A stretch of 64,000 nt of DNA from Paenibacillus harenae DSM 16969 (GTDB lineage: Bacteria > Bacillota > Bacilli > Paenibacillales > Paenibacillaceae): NCBI RefSeq assembly GCF_000422465.1, contig NZ_KE383842.1, positions 1,509,845 through 1,573,844 of the forward strand. The letters run 5' to 3'. The position numbers and the translations under genes are program-made. The notes below the pieces were generated by a model, which was not told where the DNA came from, ran no database searches, and worked only from the letters and a program-made list of their open reading frames with translations. Positions within the stretch are counted from its first letter, which is position 1. The number at the start of each line of letters is the position of its first letter. Positions 43,280-52,467 of the stretch are shown piece after piece.

Positions 43280-44788
43280 TTATCTAGGCATTGGCATAAT
43301 GTCGATAGCGCCTCCGCCACCGCCGTCTCCGTTCGGATTCGCTTTTATTCGCTCCAACACGGCGTTGCCGCGCGTCTCCCACTCCGCTAACGCTTCACGC
43401 GCCGTTTTCGTTTCGTTGATGACTTCCTGGAACAGCTCGTAGCCAGGCGACTGCGCTTCCCAGATGCCTGGCTTCTCACGGTATACCTTGTCGGCATCCG
43501 TGCTCGTAGGCGGCAGCGGCTTAAGCGTTGTGAATGCATCGATGTTGTATTGCAGACCGCCGATTGGAGTCAAGAACTCTTTGCGGGCTACCATCTCGTA
43601 CAAGCTTCTCGATTTCAGCTTCGCCCAATCCTTACCGTTCGTAAATTTAATGAACTCCCAGGCGTCTTTATCATTCTGGGCTTTGGCATTAATCCCCATC
43701 AGCTGGCTAAGATAGATGTTGCCGCCGGTCTCCGGATCCTTAGGGTTTACGGGAACCGTTACGACGTCCCAATCAACCGGTACAAAATCTTTTATTTTGG
43801 ACGCATTGTCAGACGCTCTCTTCAGCTCGTTGATATAGCTGTAATCGCCGATCGTCATGGCGACCTTGCCCTTGATGAATAAGTCCCCGTAGAACGGATC
43901 ATTTATGCCTTCGGCGTTTTGCTTCTCGTTCATCTTATTAATGAATTCTTGAGTAGGAACGATTTCTTCCTTATACAGCGAGGCGACGGAATTCCATACC
44001 CCTTCCCAATCATCGCTGTTTACAAGCATTTTCTCGGCTTTGTCATCCCACATTTTCAGTTGCAGCGCCGAACTGTATACCTGCGTATCGTTGAAGCCGT
44101 CGGACGGCCAGCGGTTAAAGGTAAAGCCGAATGAACGATCCTCGCCTTCTCCTTTAGCTACTTGACGAGCCAGGTTGAATACATCCTGCCATTCCATTTT
44201 GTCCGTAGGAAGCGTAACGCCCGCGTCTGCAAACAATTTCTTATTATAATAGAGGGCGGATGAGCTGAAGGTCGGCGTCAAAGCGAATAGATTACTGTCT
44301 CCAGCCGCTTTAATGCCTTCGATAACCGTCGGAACGTAGTCGCTCAAATCAAATTTGTCCTGCGTTACAAGCGGGTCAAGCTGCTTAAGCAGGTTGTCTT
44401 GCGTTAAGCGGCGAAGCATGTTGTAGTCCAGTACAACGACGTCAACCGGATTTTGTCCCGTTAGCATTTCTTTCATTTTCTCGTAAGGATCCGGCTGATC
44501 TACCGGCTTGCCGGGCTCGGTCTGTTCGAAACGCTGATCCTCGTAACTGATTGCTCCTACGATTTCAAACTGGATATTCGGATGCGTCAATTCGTACATA
44601 TCCGTATATTGCTGGCGGAAATAAGGCTCGTTTTCGGCGCCGCCATACAGGACGCCGATCCTCAGCACCCGCGTCTCCGCTGATTCGTTAGAGCCGCCGC
44701 TGCAAGCGGCAAGCAAGCCGATGAGCATGGCAAGCGTTAAGCTGAGCAATGCGAATTTACGAAATCCTGACAACCGTTTGTTATACAT
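43280..44788 (-). CDS. Extracellular solute-binding lipoprotein (family 1-like)
   Basis: 502 residues behind GGGGGG. The lipoprotein signal peptide has lipobox LLAAC (Cys29). The fold is that of type-1 sugar-binding proteins (VLRIGVLYGGAENEPYFRQQYTDMYELTHPNIQFEIV; ALTPTFSSSALYYNKKLFADAGVTLPTDKMEWQDV; GKVAMTIGDYSYINELKR; AWEFIKFTNGKDWAKL). The C-terminus is odd: a GDGGGGGA run and IDIMPMPR. It is the last gene of an FtsX-type ABC operon, and no MalF/MalG-like importer permease is nearby. It may be a ligand sensor or accessory for that exporter. Confidence 0.88.
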   Translation of the reverse strand: MYNKRLSGFRKFALLSLTLAMLIGLLAACSGGSNESAETRVLRIGVLYGGAENEPYFRQQYTDMYELTHPNIQFEIVGAISYEDQRFEQTEPGKPVDQPDPYEKMKEMLTGQNPVDVVVLDYNMLRRLTQDNLLKQLDPLVTQDKFDLSDYVPTVIEGIKAAGDSNLFALTPTFSSSALYYNKKLFADAGVTLPTDKMEWQDVFNLARQVAKGEGEDRSFGFTFNRWPSDGFNDTQVYSSALQLKMWDDKAEKMLVNSDDWEGVWNSVASLYKEEIVPTQEFINKMNEKQNAEGINDPFYGDLFIKGKVAMTIGDYSYINELKRASDNASKIKDFVPVDWDVVTVPVNPKDPETGGNIYLSQLMGINAKAQNDKDAWEFIKFTNGKDWAKLKSRSLYEMVARKEFLTPIGGLQYNIDAFTTLKPLPPTSTDADKVYREKPGIWEAQSPGYELFQEVINETKTAREALAEWETRGNAVLERIKANPNGDGGGGGAIDIMPMPR

Positions 44789-44793
44789 TCGAT

Positions 44794-45690
44794 TTAACCC
44801 CCCAATGATTTAGGCGGAGTAATGATAATCCGCTCACCGTCAAACTCCATCGTTGCTTTGTCTTTAATATGAAGAGCCGATAAATATTCCTTAGGCACCT
44901 GCAATCTTCCGACCCGGTCTACGACAACATACGCCTCATGCACATTTTGCAGCCCGCCGGCAGCCGGCAGCTCGACCTCACCTCCATCCGTGTTTATGTT
45001 CGGATTACGCTTAATAAATTCGGTGCTTGTTAAGCCGTCGCGGATGGCAACAACGCGGTCTACCTTGCTGGCCAGCGTCAGATCATGCGTAACGATGACA
45101 ATCGTTATGCCTATCTCGCGATTCAATTGGCGGAAAATACCCATAATTAAATCCGACGTAGCCGTATCGACCGAGCCGGTCGGCTCATCGGCGAGCAGCA
45201 GCTTCGGACGGTTAGATAAAGAAATAGCAATAGCTACGCGCTGCTGCTCGCCGCCGGAGAGCTGATGCAGCTTGTTATGCATTCGCTCCTTCAGTCCCAC
45301 CCATTCAAGGAGCTGCTTCGCATACTCCCGGTCAACCTTGCCGGAAAGCATCATCGGCATTTCCACGTTCTCAAGAGCAGATAGGTACGGCAGCAGGTTC
45401 CGAGCATTATTTTGCCAAATAAAACCCACGGTTTCCCGCTTGTATTGCACAAGCTCCTCATCCGTAATTTTAAGCAAATCCCATGGGCCTACCTTCACCT
45501 GACCGGCAGAAGGGCGGTCAAGCCCGCCCAGCGTATTCAGGAGCGTAGATTTGCCGCTGCCGCTGTTGCCGATGATGGCCATCAGCTCGCCTTCCTCGAC
45601 CTTCAAGTTGAGGCCTTGCAGCGCGACGACCTCCAGATCTTCGGTTTTGTAGATTTTTACCAAGCCTTCGCAATCGATCATCGTAGTCAT
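44794..45690 (-). CDS. ABC transporter ATPase (LolD/MacB type) with C-terminal AbrB-like domain
   Basis: 298 residues. Residues 1-225 are a standard ATPase: Walker A GNSGSGKST (41-49), Q-loop FIWQN, signature LSGGEQQR (about 145-152), Walker B LLLADEPTGSVDT, H-loop VTHD. After a linker, residues about 254-294 read YVVVDRVGRLQVPKEYLSAL followed by HIKDKATMEFDGERIIITPP. This fits the AbrB/SpoVT/MazE swapped-hairpin signature (DxxGRxxxPxxxRxxLxI...). Its ATG overlaps the stop of the permease gene (ATGA). The fused domain might dimerise the ATPase or bind DNA. Confidence 0.88.
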   Translation of the reverse strand: MTTMIDCEGLVKIYKTEDLEVVALQGLNLKVEEGELMAIIGNSGSGKSTLLNTLGGLDRPSAGQVKVGPWDLLKITDEELVQYKRETVGFIWQNNARNLLPYLSALENVEMPMMLSGKVDREYAKQLLEWVGLKERMHNKLHQLSGGEQQRVAIAISLSNRPKLLLADEPTGSVDTATSDLIMGIFRQLNREIGITIVIVTHDLTLASKVDRVVAIRDGLTSTEFIKRNPNINTDGGEVELPAAGGLQNVHEAYVVVDRVGRLQVPKEYLSALHIKDKATMEFDGERIIITPPKSLGG

Positions 45691-48605
45691 CGTTCCTCTC
45701 CCATCTTGACCGCCTGATGCACTCTCAGCCTGCGGATGTGCAAGAAGAGCAGCATGGCGCCGACCAGCATCATAAATCCGACGACATAGAACAGTTGGTT
45801 CGTATCGTTCGAGTCGAACACGACGCGGAAAGGCGGCACCGTCTCAGCTACATTTTCGGCCGTTTGCAGGAATGGCAGGAACAGAAGACTGACCGCCTTG
45901 CCGATCAATATGCCAAGGCCGATCGCAAGTCCCGCTGTGAACAGCTGCTCGAGGAGCAGCATGCCGGTAAGCTGCTTGCGGGAGAGACCCATTGCGCGCA
46001 GCACGCCGAACTGAACGACGCGGCCGGATAAGTTAAAGAACCAGTAAAGCACATACCCTGCAAGCGTAATGATCACGGAAACCAAGAAGCCAAGACTCAA
46101 TATGCCGAATACGCCGCCCCTCGTAGGATGCTTCGATTGGGATATCAGCTCGCTCCTTACATCCTTTACGGACGCCAGCCCAACTCCCGCTTTCTGCAGC
46201 GTATCGATGATCGGCGCAACCTTCGCGTCAGGCTTCATCTTCAACCATACTTCATAAGGTATAAGCGGCATTTGATCGTAGATATAATCCAAATTCGTAA
46301 TGACGAAAGGAGATTTATCCGGATATTGGCTAGGCCAATAAGGCAGTATCCCGACAACCGTAAACTCAAGCATTCCTTCCGGGAACCCGACGGATACAAG
46401 ATCGCCCAGCTTCAGCTGATATTTCTCGGCAACCTTGGACGGGATAATCGCCGCATGCTCATACAAGCCTAAATTATTCAAATAATTGAAGGGATGAACC
46501 GGATATAAATCCTCCCGGAACCAGGCCACCTTGGCGAAGTCGACGTTATCGATCCCCATCACGGTGCCTTGACCGATGGATTTGCCGGAAATCACAACAT
46601 TCCCTTTCGTCTGCATGACGCGGGCGGCAGCCTCTACGCCGTCAAGCGAACGGAATAACTCGAATGGAGGCTCGCTGTATAAAATGCGGGTCGGCACCGT
46701 TTGGCCGCCACCGCCTCCGCCATTCCCTCCGTTCCCTCCGTTTCCTCCGTTACCGTTTCCTCCGTTACCGTTTCCTCCTCCGCCGCCATTTCCGCCATTT
46801 CCTCCGTTACCGCCGCTTCCCGGCGTTGTGACAATTTCTGGCGAACCTTCCCAAACGGTCTGAATCATCACATCAGATCCGTATTTGTATAAGGTGCGTT
46901 CCGTCGAGTTCAAATCGATCGTTCGCGCCGCAGAAGCGTTATAGACGCCAAGTCCGAGCGTCAGCACTAACAGGATCATTAGCGGATAATAGCCTTTGGA
47001 CGATCGAGACAGCTGGGTTAACGTCAAGTAGAGCGGCACGGGCAGGAACTTCCGGCCGAGCCAGTTGAACAGCTTAAGCAGCCAAGGGAACAGCCGCAAG
47101 AAAAACAGTCCTAACGCAAATATCGACAGCGCCGGCACAAAGAACAAAAACGGCTGAACGTTAAGCTGATCGGTCGTCATGCCGGTCTGAAACGTAAGCA
47201 TTTGCCTCTCGTTGAACATATACCAGCCATAACCCGCCGCGGCAAGCAGCAGCACGTCAAGATACCATCGCTGCCAGCCCGGCTTCCGGTCGGAACGGGC
47301 CAGTTCCTGCTTATAGCTGACGATGGATGACCGCGCATAAATGACCGCGGGAATGATCGTTGCCAGCAAAGCGAGCAGCACCGCCGCGCCGCCGGCGATA
47401 ATCGCTTCGGTCGAGAAGCCGACCGGAATCGACTTGCGGTCGACGAAGGATAAGAAGCCGTTCGCCGAGCCGATGCTCTTCGCCATGAACCAGCCGATAA
47501 ACGGCCCGGACGCCAGCGCGATCCCGCCTAGAATAAGTCCTTCGAGCAAATAAATCCAAATGATCTGGCGCGTTCCCGCTCCCCGGCTTCGCAGCACGGC
47601 AATATCGCTTCGCTGTTTATCCAAAGATTGCCGGGCATTCATCGCGATAAAATAAAATACCATCGCAAGCATAGGCGCCGCGAGCGTAAAGAGCAGCGTC
47701 TGAAGCTGCAGGCTCTGCTTCTTGAACTCCGTCAGCGTGGAAGCGAAGGAAATTTCCACTCTCGTATCTTTCAGGCGCTGATACAGCTCGATGTTGAGCC
47801 TTTCAAGGGTCCGGCCGAGCGGCGACAATTGGCTCGTTTGGATCTCCGACAGATCGAAGGCGTAATACCAGCTCGCATTATGAAGCGGTATGCCAAGCTT
47901 ATCGAGCAGTATTTTCTCAAAAGCTTCTTCACTGATCTGGAACGTATTGAGAAGGCCTTCCATGCCCTGGTACCAATAAGAACTCGTATCGTTAAGCGGC
48001 TTAACCGCCCCGACGATTTTGACCCGAAGCGTCAGATCAAGACCGCCGTATACCGGATATTCGAAAATATCGCCGATATGTACATCGTTTCGGAACATCG
48101 CTTCCTCGAACATCACCGCTTCGAGGAGCTCGCCGTCTCCTTCGGCGTTAACGAACCATCTGCCCTGCGTCAGCTCCGTATTCGCCTCCAGGCCAGACGT
48201 GTTCATCATGGTCAGCTGGCGGTTGCGGCTCGCGTCGACCTTAGATGAATCCTCCGGCACGACCTCCGCGCTTCGGATGGAATAGCCGTGTACAAACGTA
48301 TCGAAAGGAAATCCGATTTCTTTCGGCACGCCTTCCGATATATATCGCTCCAGTTCGGATAAGGCGGGCAAATCCGTTTTTCCGCCGGCGGGCGATTGAT
48401 ACCGCATCAGCAGGGAGCCCGCCGGCAATCCGGCGCTCTTCTGCTGCAAGGAATCGGCCACGACTCTTTTGAGGGCCCCGTCCGCATACATCGGTATACT
48501 CGTCGCAAAGGCCACCGCCAAGGTTAATCCCGCCAGCGTGCTTAACGTAAGCCAGCGCGTGTTCCACATCTTCCGGAACAAAAAACGAAATAATGGTATT
48601 CCCAT
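45687..48605 (-). CDS. Large FtsX/MacB-like ABC permease with Gly/Asn-rich insert
   Basis: 972 residues. The N-terminal helix (WLTLSTLAGLTLAVAFATSI) and a MacB-like extracytoplasmic domain (about 45-310) are followed by the first FtsX bundle (about 310-425, with DKQRSDIAVLRSRGAGTRQIIWIYLLEG) and a middle membrane pair. A second extracytoplasmic region and a final FtsX bundle follow (about 840-965, VVQFGVLRAMGLSRKQLTGMLLLEQ). Residues about 596-634 are almost only Gly and Asn, encoded by an imperfect repeat near 46704-46818. FtsX permeases with MacB-like neighbours transmit mechanical force or export substrates. It starts 3 bases after the membrane-fusion protein gene. Confidence 0.9.
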   Translation of the reverse strand: MGIPLFRFLFRKMWNTRWLTLSTLAGLTLAVAFATSIPMYADGALKRVVADSLQQKSAGLPAGSLLMRYQSPAGGKTDLPALSELERYISEGVPKEIGFPFDTFVHGYSIRSAEVVPEDSSKVDASRNRQLTMMNTSGLEANTELTQGRWFVNAEGDGELLEAVMFEEAMFRNDVHIGDIFEYPVYGGLDLTLRVKIVGAVKPLNDTSSYWYQGMEGLLNTFQISEEAFEKILLDKLGIPLHNASWYYAFDLSEIQTSQLSPLGRTLERLNIELYQRLKDTRVEISFASTLTEFKKQSLQLQTLLFTLAAPMLAMVFYFIAMNARQSLDKQRSDIAVLRSRGAGTRQIIWIYLLEGLILGGIALASGPFIGWFMAKSIGSANGFLSFVDRKSIPVGFSTEAIIAGGAAVLLALLATIIPAVIYARSSIVSYKQELARSDRKPGWQRWYLDVLLLAAAGYGWYMFNERQMLTFQTGMTTDQLNVQPFLFFVPALSIFALGLFFLRLFPWLLKLFNWLGRKFLPVPLYLTLTQLSRSSKGYYPLMILLVLTLGLGVYNASAARTIDLNSTERTLYKYGSDVMIQTVWEGSPEIVTTPGSGGNGGNGGNGGGGGNGNGGNGNGGNGGNGGNGGGGGGQTVPTRILYSEPPFELFRSLDGVEAAARVMQTKGNVVISGKSIGQGTVMGIDNVDFAKVAWFREDLYPVHPFNYLNNLGLYEHAAIIPSKVAEKYQLKLGDLVSVGFPEGMLEFTVVGILPYWPSQYPDKSPFVITNLDYIYDQMPLIPYEVWLKMKPDAKVAPIIDTLQKAGVGLASVKDVRSELISQSKHPTRGGVFGILSLGFLVSVIITLAGYVLYWFFNLSGRVVQFGVLRAMGLSRKQLTGMLLLEQLFTAGLAIGLGILIGKAVSLLFLPFLQTAENVAETVPPFRVVFDSNDTNQLFYVVGFMMLVGAMLLFLHIRRLRVHQAVKMGEER

Positions 48606-48608
48606 CAG

Positions 48609-49673
48609 CTATCGACCTACAACTTTCTGCCCCGGCGTGAGCCCTTTCAGGATTTCAACCTGCGTCGCGGTTTGTTGTCCGACCTCCACGTCCACCTCGC
48701 GTTTGCCTTCTTCATCTATAACCTGCACGTAGGTGCGCGAACCGATCGAACGAAGCGTGGAAGGAGGAATGACAATGGCGTTTTCGGTACGCTTCGTAAT
48801 GATATTAAGGGAAAGAGGAGTTCCGCGATTCAAGTTTTTTGGCAGATCCTTAATTTCTACAATTAGAAAATCCTCCGGGCGCTCCGGCTTTGGTTCCCCT
48901 GGTTGGCCGCCTCCGTTGTTCTGCTCATCGGCTTTGCTAGGGAGCTGCTTTACGATGCCCTTGAATTCACCGACACTGTTAATGCTTGCAGCAACCTCCA
49001 TACCGGCAGATACCCTCTCCAATTCGGTCTTGGTCAGCTTGGCGGCAGGCGTAATTTGACTCGTGTCGGCGACGATGGCAATCGGGGCATAGGCTTTGAT
49101 GGAATCGCCTTTCTGCACGTTAAGGGTAACGATTGTGCCGCCGAACGGCGCTTTTAACGTTGCCTTGGCGATTTCTTCCTCCATGTCGACAAGCTTCTGC
49201 CTCTGCTCTTCAAAGGCGATCGATTTCTCCTCGAATTCGATCGGATCCATCTCGTCGCGCTGACGAAGCGTCTCCTTCATCGCTATTTCTTCCTTCTTGA
49301 AGGATAGCTTCTCGAGGCGCAGCGCCTTAACCAGATCATCCACGTCAAGCTCGCCGATCACTTGGCCCGCTTCGACGGTATCTCCCGCCTTCACGTACAG
49401 CTCCTTCAAATGTTTCCCGTCAAGCGTGAAGAAAAGCGTCTCTTCCTCAAGTGAAATCAGCTTGCCGATAACTTGAACCTTCGTCTCCAGCGTTGCAGTC
49501 GTTACCTCGTATTCCGGCTTCTTGGAAATTTGAGGCGGAGCGATCTCAGGCAGCACCTCTTCTTCTTTCTCCGGCGGGAGCAGCGAACACCCGCTTGCCA
49601 ATAGTAAGGATACACTCATAGATACAACCATAGAACGTTTAAATAAACTTCCCGTCCACCATTTCATAGACAT
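48609..49673 (-). CDS. Membrane-fusion (HlyD/RND adaptor-like) lipoprotein
   Basis: 354 residues from the ATG at 49673, nine bases after GGAGG inside the preceding ATPase gene (35-base overlap). The signal peptide (MVVSMSVSLLLASGC) has a lipobox Cys. The biotinyl-lipoyl-like half motif (LYVKAGDTVEAGQVIGELDVDDLVKAL) precedes a helical hairpin (about 120-175, LSFKKEEIAMKETLRQRDEM) and the second half (KAPFGGTIVTLNVQKGDSI). A beta-barrel with GTPLSLNIITKRTENAIVIPPSTLR follows. A NNGGGQPGEPKPERP linker lies in the barrel. It connects the ABC exporter to the cell exterior. Confidence 0.88.
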   Translation of the reverse strand: MSMKWWTGSLFKRSMVVSMSVSLLLASGCSLLPPEKEEEVLPEIAPPQISKKPEYEVTTATLETKVQVIGKLISLEEETLFFTLDGKHLKELYVKAGDTVEAGQVIGELDVDDLVKALRLEKLSFKKEEIAMKETLRQRDEMDPIEFEEKSIAFEEQRQKLVDMEEEIAKATLKAPFGGTIVTLNVQKGDSIKAYAPIAIVADTSQITPAAKLTKTELERVSAGMEVAASINSVGEFKGIVKQLPSKADEQNNGGGQPGEPKPERPEDFLIVEIKDLPKNLNRGTPLSLNIITKRTENAIVIPPSTLRSIGSRTYVQVIDEEGKREVDVEVGQQTATQVEILKGLTPGQKVVGR

Positions 49674-50370
49674 GGTCGGCAACCTCCAAAATCGTAGGAT
49701 CATGTGTAGTCATGCATATTGTAACGTGTTCGGTGCGGATTATATTTTGAAAGACCGCCATGATTTGAGCCGACATTCCGGTATCAAGCTCTGCTGTCGG
49801 CTCATCCGCAAGCAGCAGTTTCGGCTTATGCGCGATCGCCTTTGCGATGGCCACGCGCTGCTGCTCTCCGCCCGACAGCTCGAACGGCCGGTGATGCATA
49901 CGCTTCTCCAGCCCGACCAGCTCCAGGCACTGCACAACTCTCTCTTTCCATAAAGTACGGGAAATACCGGCCATCCGAAGCGACAGCTCGACATTCTCCC
50001 AAGCCGACAACAACGGCATTAACGCAAACGCTTGGAAAATAAAGCCCATATCCTTGCGTCTGATTAAGGTCCGTTGATCATCGCTCATGTTATGGAAAGG
50101 CAATCCGTTAAATAGGATTTCTCCCTTGGTCGGCGTATCCAGACCGCCTAAGCAATTGAGCAGCGTCGTCTTGCCTGAGCCCGATCGGCCCCTCAACATA
50201 ACGAGCTGGCGTTCCTTGAGCTCCATCCGGATCCCCTTCAAAACATGAAGCGGCGAGCCGCCTACTTGAAATGTCCGCTCTACATCGTTAACCGTGAGAA
50301 GCTGTCGACGTTCATGATCGGGCTCAAGCGGCTGCTCTTTCCTTTGTTCAGCTTCCTGCGGTATGGCCAT
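49639..50370 (-). CDS. ABC transporter ATPase (LolD/MacB type), first gene of the operon
   Basis: 243 residues behind AAGGAGGG. Walker A is GRSGSGKTT (about 60-68), Q-loop FIFQAF, signature LSGGEQQRVAIAKAI, Walker B LLLADEPTAELDT, H-loop TTHD. The N-terminal 25 residues are a charged Glu/Arg/Gln extension. It heads the five-gene unit ATPase, adaptor, FtsX permease, ATPase-AbrB, binding protein. Two ATPases could form a heterodimer, or act at different steps, with the single double-FtsX permease. Confidence 0.9.
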   Translation of the reverse strand: MAIPQEAEQRKEQPLEPDHERRQLLTVNDVERTFQVGGSPLHVLKGIRMELKERQLVMLRGRSGSGKTTLLNCLGGLDTPTKGEILFNGLPFHNMSDDQRTLIRRKDMGFIFQAFALMPLLSAWENVELSLRMAGISRTLWKERVVQCLELVGLEKRMHHRPFELSGGEQQRVAIAKAIAHKPKLLLADEPTAELDTGMSAQIMAVFQNIIRTEHVTICMTTHDPTILEVADHVYEMVDGKFI

Positions 50371-50485
50371 ATGCGCTTCTATTTCCCTCCTTAATCCACC
50401 TTCATAATTCTCATCTTACATGATAGACGAAGGACATGCTCAAAAAGTTACGCCAAATTCAAACAACTTTTTTAAACTTTTCCGT

Positions 50486-50542
50486 AAAAAAAATAAAGCC
50501 GTAAGCGGCAGCGCGTTCCTTGCTCGCCGATTACGACTTTAT
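50486..50542 (-). terminator. Terminator of the chemoreceptor gene
   Basis: The arms ATAAAGTCGTAA/TTACGGCTTTAT, with inner CGGC/GCCG pairs, are followed by eight T's on the minus strand. Confidence 0.9.
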
Positions 50543-50551
50543 GAACTCCGG

Positions 50552-52285
50552 TTATTTCAACTTAAAATGCGAAATGGCAAGGTCCAACCCGCTCACGATT
50601 TCATTTAAATGGTCGGCAGACGATGAGATGTTATCCATAAGCGCAAGCTGCTCCTCCGTAGCGGCAGCGACGCTCTCCGTCTTCTCCAGATTAACGGAAG
50701 CCGACGATGCCGTCTGCTCCATCGATGCGCTGACCTGCTCGGAGCTGGCGGACATTTGCTGCGTGATCGCTGAATTCTCATGCACCTGCTCGTTCATTTG
50801 AATAATTGCGGAAACAATAATGTCAAGATTTTGATGAACGTCCTTTACCCTGTCGCTGCCCCGCTCCATTTCCTTGATCGTTTGGGTCATAAAGGCGGAA
50901 GCTCCTGCGATTTCGCTGCGTGTCACTTCGACGAGCTGGTGAATGCCCTCCGCCGACTCCAGCGAGCCGGCGGCAAGCTTGCGAATCTCTCCCGCCACAA
51001 CCGCAAAGCCTCTTCCATGCTCACCCGCGCGAGCTGCTTCTATCGAAGCGTTCAAAGAGAGAATGTTCGTCTGATTCGAAAAAGAGGTTATGTTCTCTGC
51101 GATTACGCCGATTTGCTGCGATCGATTCTCTAATGTGCTTATCGTTGCAGAGAGCTTGCCGATAACGGATCTCGCTTCACTCATTTGATCGACCAGTCGG
51201 GCAAGAGCCGCTTGTCCCTCACCGGCCTGTTGCGAGGTGGAGCTCGAATGATCCGCGATCGCAGCCGTATTTTCCGCGATTTTTTGAATGCCGGTCGTCA
51301 TTTCCTCAATCGCTTTCGATGTCTCCAAAGCCCCTCTAGCCTGTACTTCGGAGCTGCCTGCCACCTCTTGGATTTGCAAGGCTACGTGATGGGCGGCAGC
51401 GGCCGACTCCGTAGATACCGTCGTAAGCTGCGATGAGGTTTGGCTGATCGCGCTTGCGTTAACGGCAATTCCCGAGATAAGCTCTCTCATCGTCTTAATC
51501 ATAAGATCAACAGAAATCGCAATATGGCCCAGCTCATCCTTGCTGTAGGCTGCGTCCGGCAGGACGGTCAAATCTCCTTCGGATACGCTTTTTGTTTTGC
51601 CGATCACCTTCCTGATTGTCTGCATGATGCGCCGGACAGTAAAGAAAACCGCGGCAATCAGGAACAGCGTAATAAGGAGGATGCTCGCGAACGTAACCAG
51701 CCGCGTCGTCCCGAACCGTTCCGTTATTTCAGCTATCGACATCTCCGAATACACTTCCAGGCTATGATCGATTTCGTCAAGTCCCGCACGGCTGGTCTCG
51801 AAGCTGCTGTTAATTTCTTCGTTCTCAAACCGGCTGACCCCGTCCGCTGCCGCCTTCTCCGCTGCAACCGACCATATGTCGAAGTTTTGCTTGAATTCGT
51901 TCATAATTTGTTCAACCGACCGTTCGGATTCCCCATAGCTCAAATGAACAAGCCCTTTGTCAGTTATGATACGGTAGGCTTCCCCCATCCGGTCAGCCGT
52001 TTGCTTCATATTCTCGGTCAACTCCGACAAGGCAGCCTCCGTTTGGGCTTGATCCAACGAACCGGATTCTACCTTCAAATAGGCTTGAAAGGCCTGATAC
52101 ATATCTCGATCCGCGTTGAGCACCAGCGAGCCGATCGTATGAGAAGTCTCATAAATCTCGTTCGTCATTTCCTCCATCATTGTCTTCTGCTCGTTTATCA
52201 GGTACACGCCCGATGTAACGTAAAAAGCCAATGGCACAGCAGCTAACAAAATAAGTTTCCAACGCAATGATAATGTAAGTTTCAT
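50552..52285 (-). CDS. Methyl-accepting chemotaxis protein
   Basis: 577 residues from the ATG at 52285 (GAGGGGCGG). The first membrane helix (LILLAAVPLAFYVTSGVYLI), an extracellular four-helix sensor (about 33-200) and the second helix (FASILLITLFLIAAVFFTV) precede a HAMP domain (about 225-280, DELGHIAISVDLMIKTM). A long cytoplasmic signalling coil carries the hairpin tip IGVIAENITSFSNQTNILSLNASIEAARAGEHGRGFAVVAGEIRKLA in pieces. No NWETF-type CheR-binding tail is seen. The ligand is unknown. It is monocistronic. Confidence 0.95.
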   Translation of the reverse strand: MKLTLSLRWKLILLAAVPLAFYVTSGVYLINEQKTMMEEMTNEIYETSHTIGSLVLNADRDMYQAFQAYLKVESGSLDQAQTEAALSELTENMKQTADRMGEAYRIITDKGLVHLSYGESERSVEQIMNEFKQNFDIWSVAAEKAAADGVSRFENEEINSSFETSRAGLDEIDHSLEVYSEMSIAEITERFGTTRLVTFASILLITLFLIAAVFFTVRRIMQTIRKVIGKTKSVSEGDLTVLPDAAYSKDELGHIAISVDLMIKTMRELISGIAVNASAISQTSSQLTTVSTESAAAAHHVALQIQEVAGSSEVQARGALETSKAIEEMTTGIQKIAENTAAIADHSSSTSQQAGEGQAALARLVDQMSEARSVIGKLSATISTLENRSQQIGVIAENITSFSNQTNILSLNASIEAARAGEHGRGFAVVAGEIRKLAAGSLESAEGIHQLVEVTRSEIAGASAFMTQTIKEMERGSDRVKDVHQNLDIIVSAIIQMNEQVHENSAITQQMSASSEQVSASMEQTASSASVNLEKTESVAAATEEQLALMDNISSSADHLNEIVSGLDLAISHFKLK

Positions 52286-52404
52286 GATGATCCGCCCCTC
52301 GCACATGTTTTCCACTTCATAAATATCGGAAATTTGGAGGCGTTTAAATAGAGATGATCTCAAATATTGCATGAATTTGTGTCGAATCGCGCTGATTGGA
52401 CGCA

Positions 52405-52453
52405 GAAAAAAAGCATGTGCTCGCCCGGGAAAACAGGAAGCGCACATGCTTGT
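52405..52453 (-). terminator. Terminator of the pyr operon
   Basis: The hairpin AGCATGTGC/GCACATGCT is followed by a seven-T run on the minus strand, shortly after the pyrE stop. Confidence 0.9.
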
Positions 52454-52467
52454 ATGTCATTTGCGGT

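Noticed and set aside
46704..46818. GGN-rich repeat considered as a separate repeat element
   Set aside because: It is in frame within the permease and codes for a Gly/Asn linker, so it is treated as part of that gene.
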